Shown here: positions 28,870 through 37,850 of the stretch, piece by piece
Layout: every line of letters starts with the position of its first letter
How positions within the stretch are numbered: position 1 is the stretch's first letter
NCBI GenBank assembly: GCA_016708955.1
Contig: JADJES010000006.1
Coordinates: forward strand, 1-64,000
Origin: Nitrosomonas sp.
GTDB taxonomy: Bacteria; Pseudomonadota; Gammaproteobacteria; Burkholderiales; Nitrosomonadaceae
DNA length: 64,000 nucleotides
Direction of reading: 5' to 3'
The notes under the pieces: model-generated
The model's input: the letters and a program-made list of their open reading frames with translations, nothing else
Told to the model about the DNA's origin: nothing
Database searches by the model: none
Made by a program: the position numbers and the translations under genes

Positions 28870-29560
28870 CTCTGAATAACTGTCATTTCGAGCAGAGCGA
28901 GAAATCTATACTGTTGATTGCCAAAGATTCCTCACTACGCTCGGAATGACAAAGGTGAGTTAATCAGAGTTTCCTTAAGGTAGAAAACACAAGAACTTCC
29001 AATGCAAGTGCTGCCGGTTGCAGACATCTCTGATCGCAGGCACCTTGTTCCAAAGCACTCACTTGGCGCTAAGTATCTGGTTCTTTGCAATTTATCTGAT
29101 CAGCCAAGCCAAAACCGGCTTGTCGGCACTCGACCTTAAGCGGCAGTTGGGCGTGAGTTACCCCACGACTTGGCTGATTCAGACGATGTTCGAACGGGAT
29201 GCCAAGTACACGCTGTGTGGTAATGTCCAAGCGGATGATGCTTACCTTGGCGGAGAATTGGCTGGCGGCAAGGCAGGCCGGGGTTCCGAGAACAAGGTGC
29301 CTTTTGTGGCGGCCATTTCGCTCAGTGCCGAAGGCCGTCCCCTGTATATTAAAATGGCACCGGTTCCTGGTTTTACGCGCAAAGCGGTTTTTGACTGGGC
29401 TACCGCTGACCTCGCGCCAGGTTGTATAGTCACTTCCGATGGATTGGGTTGTTTTGCCGGGGTTACTGATGCTGGCTGCGCGTCTGTTCGTCGCTGCAGC
29501 CACTATCGGGCCTCGCCCGGCACGTTGGCTCCGGCAAGCTGAAGAATCTTTCTAATCAGG

Positions 29561-29670
29561 TAAATTCATACCTTCAGGCGACAACTAGCTTGACAGCGAC
29601 CGGAATCGAGGGCGGACGTGGTGGAAACGTGGTTAACTTGTTACGTTCAAAAAATAAAAGGGGTTAGCTT
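29561..29670 (+). pseudogene. Possible C-terminal tail of an unknown gene
   Basis: From the IS1595 border the frame reads NQVNSYLQATTSLTATGIEG and GGRGGNVVNLLRSKNKRG to a stop overlapping the tRNA terminator. Its composition looks coding, but it has no start and I do not recognise it. It may be the surviving end of a gene whose other part was lost to the IS island. Confidence 0.3.
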
Positions 29671-29684
29671 TTAACTAACCCCTT
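29657..29684 (-). terminator. Rho-independent terminator of tRNA-Lys
   Basis: On the minus strand AAGGGGTTAG pairs with CTAACCCCTT around a 7-base loop, followed by TTATTTTTT. It starts 10 bases after the tRNA 3' end. Confidence 0.93.
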
Positions 29685-29693
29685 GATTTTATT

Positions 29694-29769
29694 TGGTAGG
29701 CCGTGCGAGATTCGAACTCGCGACCAACGGATTAAAAGTCCGCTGCTCTACCGGCTGAGCTAACGACCC
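29694..29769 (-). tRNA. tRNA-Lys (anticodon TTT)
   Basis: The 76-nt minus-strand sequence starts GGGTCGTTAGCTCAG and ends ACGGCCTACCA, with CCA encoded. The anticodon stem-loop GGACTTTTAATCC holds TTT. The T-arm GCGAGTTCGAATCTCGC is perfect. The acceptor stem has two G-U pairs. A strong terminator follows. Confidence 0.97.
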
Positions 29770-29772
29770 AAA

Positions 29773-30218
29773 GCGCGGCATTATACCTGATTCGATCAAC
29801 GATATAAATGGCTTTATCTGATTGACTATCTATTTTAAATGGAATGCGATGACACAGATGCATTTGTGAATAGCGTAGTAATCGGGCCGCAGCCGCAAAT
29901 CGCCCCGAAGAAACAAAAAATATCGTAAAATTTAATCATTTTTTATCAATATGTTATATGGTGTTTCTTAAGAGGAAAATTGAATTGAAATAATGTATTT
30001 ATTATATAAATATCAATATCCTAGGTTAATGTTGCGGATGAAATAAGGCTTGCTGCTGGAGAGTGGAAATGGGTTTTTCTCAGGACCTAAGGTAATTTAG
30101 GCATCGCTGTAATATAAGATTCTTTGATCAGCAGAAAAGATCCGTGTGGCGTTTCTGTTAAATTTATAAAATGAATCAGCCTATATTGCTATTATTATAA
30201 TTTTAATTTTAATTGTAA
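29773..30218. other. 446-bp gap between tRNA-Lys and the IS66 remnant
   Basis: AT-rich, with no open frame of note. It should contain the tRNA-Lys promoter just above 29770. No inverted repeat that could be the IS66 end was recognised. Confidence 0.45.
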
Positions 30219-31069
30219 CTACTCTCCCCATACTTTATAGGCTTCACCCGCCCAAGCTATATGAATAGCGATAAGTGGGTTATACCCTTTGTTGGCCATG
30301 GACTGCAGATAGCTTGAAATACGGCAATTGGCATGTGCATATTCGCTGGCTCTGAAACAACCTGAAACCTTTTGCTTGAACTTTGACATTCTCAAGTCGC
30401 GTTCTGCTCTGTTATTGGTAAACGACACATGGGGATCTTTAGCGAACAGGAGTACCGCTGCTTCATGAATTTTCAGTCTTTCCCAAAGATTGAGCGCATC
30501 AGATTTGGCAAGTTTGCCGCGCTTACCACTGGATTTGGGTGGAATGACTGGCAGTTCATTTTCGGCACGCGTCAAAATATTCCGGTAACGTTTTTGTAGA
30601 TTGACGAACGCTTTATCGCTCAAACATTTTTCAGTACTCATGGAGACCTGTTTGCAGGTTTCCTGTAGCAGGCGTTTCATATTGCGCGCCCAGGCATAGT
30701 CATGTGTGTCGACGATAGAAGTCAGTTCACGCACAAATGTGAGCCGCACAGTCTATAACTACAGCCATGGTACGATAAATAGGATGATCAGCAGTCATAA
30801 ATAATGGCGCCACCATAGCGCGGCAGGATGTGAATCGCTTCGATGGCGGTTTTGCTCCGGTTCCGGTGTAAGAACTTGAGCGTGAGATCGTCCGACGAAT
30901 AAACATGAATCCAATGATTCTGCATATCAACCCGAAAAGACGTTTCATCCACGTTGATCGCTGGCGTGTTGAGTATCCTCTCTGTGGCTTGATGTTCCCA
31001 GCTCGCCAACGCCTGGTGACGTCGAAGGACAAACTTTAGTAAGCTGGCCTCAGCAATTACGTAAGCCAA
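30219..31069 (-). pseudogene. IS66-family transposase remnant
   Basis: The remaining part covers PAINVDETSFRVDMQNHWIHV and YGGAIIYDC, then a TGA (probably from TGG, the tryptophan before SSYLSYHG). The frame continues to GSHLC, where one C is missing before RELTSI. The C-terminal IS66 pattern FTNNRAERDLRMSKFKQKVS is present and ends at 30219. The N-terminal half, tnpA and tnpB are absent. Confidence 0.85.
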
Positions 31070-31638
31070 TCAGTGAGGATAAAATAGACTTGCCCAGACA
31101 AAACAGCAAAATCTCACTGAAAAAAGCTTCTCACTGGATCTAGGCTGGCTATTATGGGGATTTGGCAGTGTGGAACATAATTGAATTTTTCTCGCCCAAA
31201 AACCTGTCAAGTATTTTTTAATTATTTGGGGGATGAGTAGTTACTTATCTTCATAAACCGTTGTTGAACAATCGCAATTCTTTGCATCTGCTTATGCAGA
31301 TAGTTTTTTGTTTTGAACAACAGCTCTTGCGCACTGATAATATCGCTAGAATCATATACAATACTTATTAAAATAAACAAAAGGATTTCGGCGAAAGCTA
31401 GAGTGAATCCTCGTTCTTTTGCTGTTGTAAAAGAACGATAAAATCAGAATACTCTAAATTACGTACACATCTAATCTGCCATAAATATACATGCTAGCGG
31501 GCATGCAAATTATCTCCCTAAAAGTAAGAAGAATTAAGATTGTAGGGATAAAGTAGCTTATTTCACAATAAGAAAAATCTATATCCGTATTAATATAACT
31601 TTGCTACGACGTTTTATTATTGAAGGAAGCTATTGACA
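31070..31638. other. 569-bp gap upstream of cysD
   Basis: No supported gene is present. A perfect 9-bp-arm hairpin, CGTTCTTTT / AAAAGAACG, lies at 31413-31438, and a smaller one (CATGC ... GCATG) near 31491-31506. They lack T-runs and could be regulatory. The cysD promoter should lie in 31500-31620. Confidence 0.45.
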
Positions 31639-32535
31639 ATGTTGACACACTTACAACGCCTTGAAGCGGAAAGTATTCAAATTATGCGAGAGGTGGTTGC
31701 TGAGTGCGAACACCCGGTAATGCTCTATTCTATCGGCAAGGATAGTGCAGTAATGCTGCATCTTGCAGTAAAGGCATTTTTTCCATCGAAACTGCCTTTC
31801 CCGTTACTGCATGTTGATACCACATGGAAATTCAAAGAAATGATTGAATTTCGTGATGTCATGGTGAAAAAACTCGGACTTGATCTGATCGTTCATATTA
31901 ATCCGCACGGAGTCGAAAAAGGAATTAATCCATTTGCCCATGGCTCCGCAGTTCATACCGATATTTGGAAGACGGAAGGTCTAAAGCAGGCGCTTGATAA
32001 ACACGGTTTTGATGTCGCATTTGGAGGCGCACGCCGGGACGAGGAAAAGTCGCGTGCCAAGGAGCGTATTTTTTCAATCCGTTCGGCGCAACACCGATGG
32101 GATCCCAAGTTGCAGCGCCCTGAACTCTGGCGGCTATATAACACGCGCAAAAATAAAGGTGAAAGTATTCGAGTATTTCCGCTTTCAAACTGGACTGAGC
32201 TCGACATCTGGCAGTACATCTACTTAAATAATATTCCTATCGTACCATTATATTTTGCTAAAGAACGGCCCGTTGTGGAACGTGATGGCACATTGATTAT
32301 GGTGGATGACGATCGCCTGCCGATGCAGAAAGATGAAGTTCCGATGATGAAGAAAGTGCGTTTTCGTACACTTGGCTGTTATCCATTAACCGGAGCGATT
32401 GAGAGTGAAGCGAATTCTTTGACGGCAATCATTCAAGAAATGCTGCTTGCAAAAACATCCGAACGGCAAGGTCGTCTAATCGATCATGATTCTGCCGGCT
32501 CAATGGAAAAAAAGAAACAGGAGGGGTACTTCTAA
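31639..32535 (+). CDS. cysD: CysD, sulfate adenylyltransferase subunit 2
   Basis: The 298-residue protein is an ATP-pyrophosphatase with PP-loop YSIGKDSAVMLHL near residue 32. The family motifs FGGARRDEEKSRAKERIFS and PLSNWTELDIW are present. With CysN it makes adenosine 5'-phosphosulfate (APS) from sulfate and ATP. I chose ATG 31639 because the AAGGAAG site is 9 bases upstream; an in-frame TTG at 31633 is too close. The stop overlaps the next start. Confidence 0.95.
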   Translation: MLTHLQRLEAESIQIMREVVAECEHPVMLYSIGKDSAVMLHLAVKAFFPSKLPFPLLHVDTTWKFKEMIEFRDVMVKKLGLDLIVHINPHGVEKGINPFAHGSAVHTDIWKTEGLKQALDKHGFDVAFGGARRDEEKSRAKERIFSIRSAQHRWDPKLQRPELWRLYNTRKNKGESIRVFPLSNWTELDIWQYIYLNNIPIVPLYFAKERPVVERDGTLIMVDDDRLPMQKDEVPMMKKVRFRTLGCYPLTGAIESEANSLTAIIQEMLLAKTSERQGRLIDHDSAGSMEKKKQEGYF

Positions 32536-34445
32536 TGGCGCATGTATCTAATTTGATTGCCGAGGATATTGAGCTCTATTTAAAAACTCATGAAAACAAA
32601 AGCTTACTTCGTTTTATTACCTGCGGTAGTGTTGATGATGGAAAAAGCACACTGATTGGACGACTGCTTTATGAGTCAAAAATGTTATTTGAAGACCAAT
32701 TGGCTCAGTTGGAAGTAGATTCAAAGAAAGTTGGTACACAAGCTGGTGATCTGGATTTTGCGCTTCTGGTGGATGGACTTTCGGCAGAGCGTGAGCAGGG
32801 CATTACCATTGACGTGGCCTACCGCTTTTTTTCGACGGATAAGCGGAAGTTTATCGTAGCGGATACGCCAGGACATGAACAATATACGCGCAACATGATC
32901 ACCGGCGCTTCAACGGCTGATGTTGCAGTTATTCTTATCGATGCCCGTAAAGGCGTATTGACACAAACCCGGCGACATAGCTATCTGGTTTCATTAATCG
33001 GAATTCGTCATGTAGTGCTGGCAATCAATAAGCTGGATATGGTGGGGTACTCGGAAGAAATTTATAACCGAATTGATAATGAGTACCGGATTTTTGCAAA
33101 AGAAGTTGGTCTGCAAAATATTGTGACCATCCCGATGTCCGCTCTGAAAGGCGACAATATTACTGAGTTGAGTACGAATACTCCTTGGTATGACGGGGAA
33201 ACCTTGATGGGACATCTTGAGAACATACAAGTCGAAGATGTGGTCGAGGGTTCTGGGGTCTTTCGCATGCCGGTACAGTGGGTAAATCGTCCCAATCTGG
33301 ATTTTCGTGGCTATTCTGGCATCGTTGTGCGTGGGAGTATCAAGCCAGGGGATTCTGTTCGAGTTCTGCCGTCTGGTAGAGAAAGTCGTGTGGCACGGAT
33401 CGTAACCAGTGATGGCGATCTTGATCACGTTATTTCCGGTCAATCAGTTACGTTAACGCTAACGGATGAAATCGATATCAGCCGGGGTGATATTCTGGCA
33501 GCAACCGGCTCGCCGCCAGGTGTGGCGGATCAATTTGAAGCAACCGTTGTATGGATGGCTGACGAACCGATGTTGCCGGGAAGGCCGTATTTAATGAAGA
33601 TCGGCGCAAGAACGGTATCAGCCAACATTTCATTGTTAAAATATAAGGTTAACATCAACACGCTTGAGCATGTTGCGGTTACGAAGCTGGAACTCAATGA
33701 AATCGGGATCTGTAATTTGAGTACTGATCAGTTGATCGCATTTGATCCGTATAAAGAAGATCGTGATACGGGCGGTTTTATTATGATTGATCGCCTGACC
33801 AATAATACGGTTGGCGCGGGCATGCTACATTTTGCTTTACGCCGGTCGCAAAATATTCATTGGCAGGCCATCAACATTAATAAGCAGGCACATGCTGCCA
33901 TTAAAGGGCAGAAGCCATTCATACTCTGGTTTACCGGATTGTCGGGCAGTGGCAAATCAACTATTGCCAATCTGGTCGAGAAAAAACTCTATTCATTAGG
34001 CAAGCACACCTATCTGTTGGATGGAGACAATGTACGTCATGGACTCAATAAGGATCTTGGTTTTACCGATGCCGATCGGGTTGAAAATATTCGTCGTATT
34101 GCTGAAGTTGCCAAACTAATGGTCGATGCAGGACAAATTGTACTGGTATCGTTTATCTCGCCGTTTCGTTCTGAACGGCGGATGGCACGGGAATTGGTCG
34201 AACAGGGAGAATTCTTTGAGATATTCATCGATACACCCATTCATGTGGCAGAAGAGCGAGACCCTAAGGGATTGTACAAAAAAATGCGCCGCGGAGAATT
34301 GAAAAACTTTACCGGTATTGATTCGCCGTATGAGGTGCCAGAAAATGCAGAAATTCGCATCGTTACGATGGATAAAACGCCAGAGCAGGCTGTCGAGCAA
34401 ATTATCAATTATTTGACTAACACAGGTGCATTTAATCAGCCTTGA
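32535..34445 (+). CDS. cysNC: CysN/CysC fusion: sulfate adenylyltransferase subunit 1 and APS kinase
   Basis: The 636-residue protein joins two enzymes. Residues 1-440 are the CysN GTPase, with GSVDDGKSTLIG, DTPGHEQYTRNM and NKLDM. Residues from about 455 are APS kinase, with the P-loop GLSGSGKSTIAN near 467, and DGDNVRHGLNKDLGF. Together with CysD it makes PAPS from sulfate, ATP and GTP hydrolysis. The fused form resembles NodQ. No PAPS reductase or sulfite reductase gene is nearby, so the use of PAPS (assimilation or sulfation) cannot be decided here. Confidence 0.95.
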   Translation: MAHVSNLIAEDIELYLKTHENKSLLRFITCGSVDDGKSTLIGRLLYESKMLFEDQLAQLEVDSKKVGTQAGDLDFALLVDGLSAEREQGITIDVAYRFFSTDKRKFIVADTPGHEQYTRNMITGASTADVAVILIDARKGVLTQTRRHSYLVSLIGIRHVVLAINKLDMVGYSEEIYNRIDNEYRIFAKEVGLQNIVTIPMSALKGDNITELSTNTPWYDGETLMGHLENIQVEDVVEGSGVFRMPVQWVNRPNLDFRGYSGIVVRGSIKPGDSVRVLPSGRESRVARIVTSDGDLDHVISGQSVTLTLTDEIDISRGDILAATGSPPGVADQFEATVVWMADEPMLPGRPYLMKIGARTVSANISLLKYKVNINTLEHVAVTKLELNEIGICNLSTDQLIAFDPYKEDRDTGGFIMIDRLTNNTVGAGMLHFALRRSQNIHWQAININKQAHAAIKGQKPFILWFTGLSGSGKSTIANLVEKKLYSLGKHTYLLDGDNVRHGLNKDLGFTDADRVENIRRIAEVAKLMVDAGQIVLVSFISPFRSERRMARELVEQGEFFEIFIDTPIHVAEERDPKGLYKKMRRGELKNFTGIDSPYEVPENAEIRIVTMDKTPEQAVEQIINYLTNTGAFNQP

Positions 34446-34521
34446 TAGCTTTTCTTTCTCAATTGGATGAAGAGATGCTGAGTTATCACTTTCTGGTTGA
34501 AAAATCACTCATCATGACAAT

Positions 34522-35478
34522 ATGAATCAGTACTATGTGTTTAATGGTGATGCGGACGGATTGTGCGCACTGCATCAGTTAAGGCTGGTTGATCCAGAAA
34601 TCGCCAGTCTGATCACCGGGGTTAAGCGTGATATCAAGCTACTCGATCGTGTTGAAGCGAATGCAGGCGATCGGGTAACAGTGCTTGATATTTCTTTAGA
34701 CAGCAATCGCAAAGGTCTGATGCGCTTGCTGGAAGTGGGTGTAATTGTTGAATATTTCGATCATCACCACGCTGGAGAAATACCGCAACATCCCAACCTG
34801 ACACCGCACATTGATTTATCGGCCGAGGCATGTACCAGTTTATTGGTTGATCAGTACTTGAAAGGGGAATTTCATCTGTGGGCAATTACCGCCGCCTTTG
34901 GCGATAACCTCATAAGAAAAGCCCATCAGCTTGCGAACTCGGCAGGGCTAACGGAAGCTGAAGCGGAACAACTCGCCCGTTTGGGGGAATATCTGAACTA
35001 CAACGGCTACGGTGACAGTTTGTCTGATCTCCACTTTCATCCGGCAGAGCTTTATAAGAAATTAGAGCCGTATAGTAACCCATTTGATTTCATTGCTGAG
35101 TCGGCTGCATTTACTCAGCTTGCATCCGGATTCAATGATGACCTGAGTCAGGCAAATTCATTGCATCCATTAATGAGTAATGATCGATGTACAGTTTTTT
35201 TGCTACCAGACACGCCTTGGGCAAGGCGCGCAACCGGTAATTTTGCCAACAAACTGGCCAATGAAAATCCGGAACGTGCGCATGCAGTGATTACGCCTAA
35301 TCACCTTGGGAAATATACGGTGAGTGTACGGGCGCCTCTTGCAAACCCGCAAGGCGCCGACGTGTTTTGTCTGCAATTTGACACAGGAGGAGGGCGCAGA
35401 GCTGCGGCAGGCATTAATCATTTGCCAACAGAATCGCTTGATTATTTTTTGACAAGCTTTAAGCAGCATTTTGGTTAG
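34522..35478 (+). CDS. DHH-family phosphoesterase
   Basis: The 318-residue protein starts YYVFNGDADGLCAL, a DHH-type metal site (D10, D12), with the second site in YFDHHHAGE. The C-terminal DHHA1-like end is FDTGGGRRAAAGINHLP. Relatives cleave short RNAs, nucleotides or pAp, a by-product of PAPS-dependent reactions. The location 76 bp after cysNC makes a pAp-type role attractive, but this is inference. Confidence 0.85.
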   Translation: MNQYYVFNGDADGLCALHQLRLVDPEIASLITGVKRDIKLLDRVEANAGDRVTVLDISLDSNRKGLMRLLEVGVIVEYFDHHHAGEIPQHPNLTPHIDLSAEACTSLLVDQYLKGEFHLWAITAAFGDNLIRKAHQLANSAGLTEAEAEQLARLGEYLNYNGYGDSLSDLHFHPAELYKKLEPYSNPFDFIAESAAFTQLASGFNDDLSQANSLHPLMSNDRCTVFLLPDTPWARRATGNFANKLANENPERAHAVITPNHLGKYTVSVRAPLANPQGADVFCLQFDTGGGRRAAAGINHLPTESLDYFLTSFKQHFG

Positions 35479-35536
35479 CTTAACAGCGCGCTTCAATGCT
35501 ATTGAATAAATCTATCTATCGTCGAGGCTTATGACC

Positions 35537-36571
35537 ATGATTTTTGTCACCGGCGGTGCCGGCTATATTGGATCGCATACCTGCGTTGAACTGCTCAATG
35601 CGGGTTTTGATGTCACAGTCTTTGATAATTTTTGCAACAGCAACCCCGAAGCGCTGGTACGAGTAGAACGAATTACCGGTAGAAAATTAGGACTAGTCCA
35701 AGGGGATTGCCGCGATCAAGTTAGCTTGGTAGCCGCCTTAAAGAAATGCAAAGCCACTGCGGTTATTCACTTTGCTGGCCTTAAAGCGGTTGGGGAATCG
35801 GTTGAACAACCGCTTTCCTATTACGATAATAACGTGGTTGGCACATTGCGATTGCTGCAAGCAATGCAGGAGTGCGAGGTCAAAACCTTGGTATTTAGCT
35901 CTTCAGCAACTGTTTATGGCGATCCGATCCGGTTGCCATTAACAGAGGATCACCCACTTGCACCTACCAATCCGTATGGGCGCAGCAAGCAAATGGTGGA
36001 AGAGATACTTCGCGATCTTCATCATAGCGATAACAGTCTTAGAATCAGTATATTACGTTATTTCAATCCAGTAGGTGCACATGCCAGTGGATTGATCGGC
36101 GAGGATCCACAGGGAATACCGAATAATTTAATGCCTTTTGTGGCGCAAGTTGCTGTGGGGCGAAGAGAAGCTCTGAGCGTATGGGGTAACGATTACCCTA
36201 CCCCCGATGGAACCGGGGTCAGGGATTACATCCATGTTGTCGACCTAGCACATGGCCATCTCAAGGCATTGGAGGCACTGGATGCGTCACAAGGTGCACA
36301 AGATAACAAATCAGGGCGATGCTTGATTGTGAATCTAGGCACTGGCCTGGGTTACAGTGTTCTGGATGTGGTGCAGGCTTTTGAAAAGGCGAGCGAACGG
36401 TCTATTCCCTATCGGATCGCACCCAGACGTCCCGGTGATATTGCCTCCTGCTATGCCGATCCGAAACGTGCTTTTGAAATGCTGGGCTGGAAAGCGAAAT
36501 TCGGTTTGGAAGAAATGTGTGTGAGCAGTTGGCATTGGCAATGTTCCAATCCGAAGGGCTATCAAAGCTGA
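35537..36571 (+). CDS. galE: GalE, UDP-glucose 4-epimerase
   Basis: About 344 residues. The NAD-binding motif is GGAGYIGS at residues 7-14. The catalytic serine region is FSSSATVYGDP and the YxxxK is in NPYGRSKQM. The GAGG at 35524 favours ATG 35537 over ATG 35531. It interconverts UDP-glucose and UDP-galactose for envelope polysaccharide. It precedes galU by 32 bp and is probably co-transcribed with it. Confidence 0.94.
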   Translation: MIFVTGGAGYIGSHTCVELLNAGFDVTVFDNFCNSNPEALVRVERITGRKLGLVQGDCRDQVSLVAALKKCKATAVIHFAGLKAVGESVEQPLSYYDNNVVGTLRLLQAMQECEVKTLVFSSSATVYGDPIRLPLTEDHPLAPTNPYGRSKQMVEEILRDLHHSDNSLRISILRYFNPVGAHASGLIGEDPQGIPNNLMPFVAQVAVGRREALSVWGNDYPTPDGTGVRDYIHVVDLAHGHLKALEALDASQGAQDNKSGRCLIVNLGTGLGYSVLDVVQAFEKASERSIPYRIAPRRPGDIASCYADPKRAFEMLGWKAKFGLEEMCVSSWHWQCSNPKGYQS

Positions 36572-36603
36572 GTTACTGTACTAAATACTAAGGAGAGTTC
36601 GAA

Positions 36604-37497
36604 ATGAAAGCGATAAGAAAAGCGGTTTTTCCTGTTGCCGGTTTAGGAACACGTTTCTTGCCTGCAACCAAGGCCAATCCAAAAGAAATGCTACCAATCG
36701 TTGATAAGCCATTGATTCAGTTTGCCGCAGAAGAAGCGGTCGCAGCAGGAATTGATGTGCTAATTTTTATCATCGGTCGTAACAAAAGTTCGATACCTGA
36801 TCATTTTGATAAAGCCTATGAACTGGAAGCCGAACTAGCCGCGGGTGGAAAGCATGAAATGCTGAACATTGTTCGCAATATCCTGCCATCGCGTATTGAT
36901 TGCGTCTATATCCGGCAAGCTGAAGCACTCGGCTTGGGGCATGCCGTGTTATGTGCGCAATCCGTCGTCGGTGATGAGCCTTTTGCAGTATTGCTGGCGG
37001 ATGATTTGATCAACACCAGTGAAAGAAGTTGTTTGAATCAAATGGTTGATATTTATAGCCAACATCATTGTTCAATACTGGGAATCGAACAAGTTGCTCG
37101 TGAGACAGTCAACCGGTATGGGATTATTGACAGTTCCCCGATTTCTGATAGCTTGTCAAAGGTCAATGCAATTGTTGAAAAACCAGCCATAGATAAAGCA
37201 CCTTCCAACTTGGCGGTGGTCGGCCGATATATCCTGACACCGCGCATTTTTAAACTGCTTGAAAAGACAGAGCGCGGCGCTGGCAATGAAATTCAATTAA
37301 CCGATGCAATCGCGAAGCTGTTAAACGAAGAAACAGTATTGGGCTATGAGTTTGATGGCAAGCGTTTCGATTGCGGAAGTAAATCAGGTTATTTGCAGGC
37401 AACCGTTGAATTCGCGCTACAGCATCCTGAACTCAAGCAGGAGTTTGAGTCGTATTTGTATGATTTGGTTAACAATAAACTGGAAAAATCGCCATGA
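36604..37497 (+). CDS. galU: GalU, UTP-glucose-1-phosphate uridylyltransferase
   Basis: The 297-residue enzyme has the nucleotidyltransferase motif AGLGTRFLPATKANPKEMLP at 13-32, GLGHAVLCA, and EKP in IVEKPAIDKAPSN. It makes UDP-glucose, the substrate of GalE. AAGGAGAG lies 7 bases before the ATG. A strong terminator follows 280 bp downstream. Confidence 0.96.
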   Translation: MKAIRKAVFPVAGLGTRFLPATKANPKEMLPIVDKPLIQFAAEEAVAAGIDVLIFIIGRNKSSIPDHFDKAYELEAELAAGGKHEMLNIVRNILPSRIDCVYIRQAEALGLGHAVLCAQSVVGDEPFAVLLADDLINTSERSCLNQMVDIYSQHHCSILGIEQVARETVNRYGIIDSSPISDSLSKVNAIVEKPAIDKAPSNLAVVGRYILTPRIFKLLEKTERGAGNEIQLTDAIAKLLNEETVLGYEFDGKRFDCGSKSGYLQATVEFALQHPELKQEFESYLYDLVNNKLEKSP

Positions 37498-37556
37498 ATA
37501 CGGATGTTGAGCTGAGTAAAGTATCCGGCTTTAGTTGATCACAGCACAAACTGTGA

Positions 37557-37736
37557 CTATGGAAGGATACCTGAGCGGTACGCCCATCGTTTAGCTTGAG
37601 CAATTGCAATGCGGATTGCGTGATCTTCCGGCATTCTTCTTGCTAGCAGGGCATTCGCAATCGCAATTGCTTTCAGCCTTACGGGACTCGGTAGATTCCG
37701 CATTGCGACCGGGTAATATTCTGCTGTCCAAGGCAT
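37557..37736 (-). CDS. Small conserved protein, MPWT-YPVAMRNLP type
   Basis: From ATG 37736 the product has 59 residues: MPWTAEYYPVAMRNLPSPVR followed by KAIAIANALL and a helical IAIAQAKRWA end. This pattern belongs to a widespread small family of unknown function found in many proteobacteria. A longer frame from 37790 runs through the terminator and is unlikely. Confidence 0.68.
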   Translation of the reverse strand: MPWTAEYYPVAMRNLPSPVRLKAIAIANALLARRMPEDHAIRIAIAQAKRWAYRSGILP

Positions 37737-37776
37737 TACGCTTTGAGTATCACAGTACGGGTAGACGATAGCATGA

Positions 37777-37817
37777 AAAGTGCAAGCCAATATTTCGATT
37801 GGCTTGCACTTTTTTTA
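37777..37817. terminator. Bidirectional rho-independent terminator
   Basis: A perfect 15-bp stem (AAAGTGCAAGCCAAT / ATTGGCTTGCACTTT) with a 6-base loop is followed by a T-run on the plus strand. It can end the galE-galU transcript and, on the minus strand, the lipoprotein gene that stops at 37851. Confidence 0.93.
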
Positions 37818-37850
37818 TTTCTTTAATTTAAACAAATGACTTCCCAGCAC

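Larger units (their letters stand above)
27247..28979. repeat. 120-bp palindromic mini-element (MITE-like), split by IS4-like copy B
   Basis: Without the nested IS4-like copy the unit runs 27247-27264 plus 28878-28979. Its ends are inverted: CTTAAGGAACCTCTGAATAA against CTTAAGGAAACTCTGATTAA. The inner arms contain the motif TGTCATTTCGAGC / GCTCGGAATGACA, common in dispersed bacterial palindromes. TTAA at both ends (27248-27251 and 28975-28978) may be the target duplication. It carries no gene and disrupts the IS1595 transposase. Confidence 0.75.
27091..29555 (+). pseudogene. IS1595-family transposase, split and internally deleted
   Basis: The N-terminus (MNRIQFQAGLSLPAFLTQFG) with the zinc ribbon half CPGYGNANYYLL ends at about 27247. 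After the nested insertions the coding resumes at about 28982 as GRKHKNFQCKCCRLQTSLIAGT and includes the DDE aspartates in QADDAYLGGE and VTSDGLGCF. From GVTDAGC it jumps to the C-terminal end ...PARWLRQAEESF in another frame, so about 80 codons are missing. It is inactive. Confidence 0.88.
27001..29560 (+). mobile_element. IS1595-family element, interrupted by a mini-element and IS4-like copy B
   Basis: The same 23-bp inverted repeat lies at 27001-27023 (starting CCTGATTAGAAAGATTC) and, as its complement, at 29538-29560. The transposase stop codon lies inside the right repeat. Flanking octamers (TTAGCATT and TAAATTCA) do not match, so the locus was rearranged after insertion, or one side was lost. 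Element 2 of IS3 is cut at its left edge. Confidence 0.88.

Noticed and set aside
31633..31638. TTG start for cysD
   Set aside because: The AAGGAAG ribosome site would be only 3 bases away; ATG 31639 has correct spacing.
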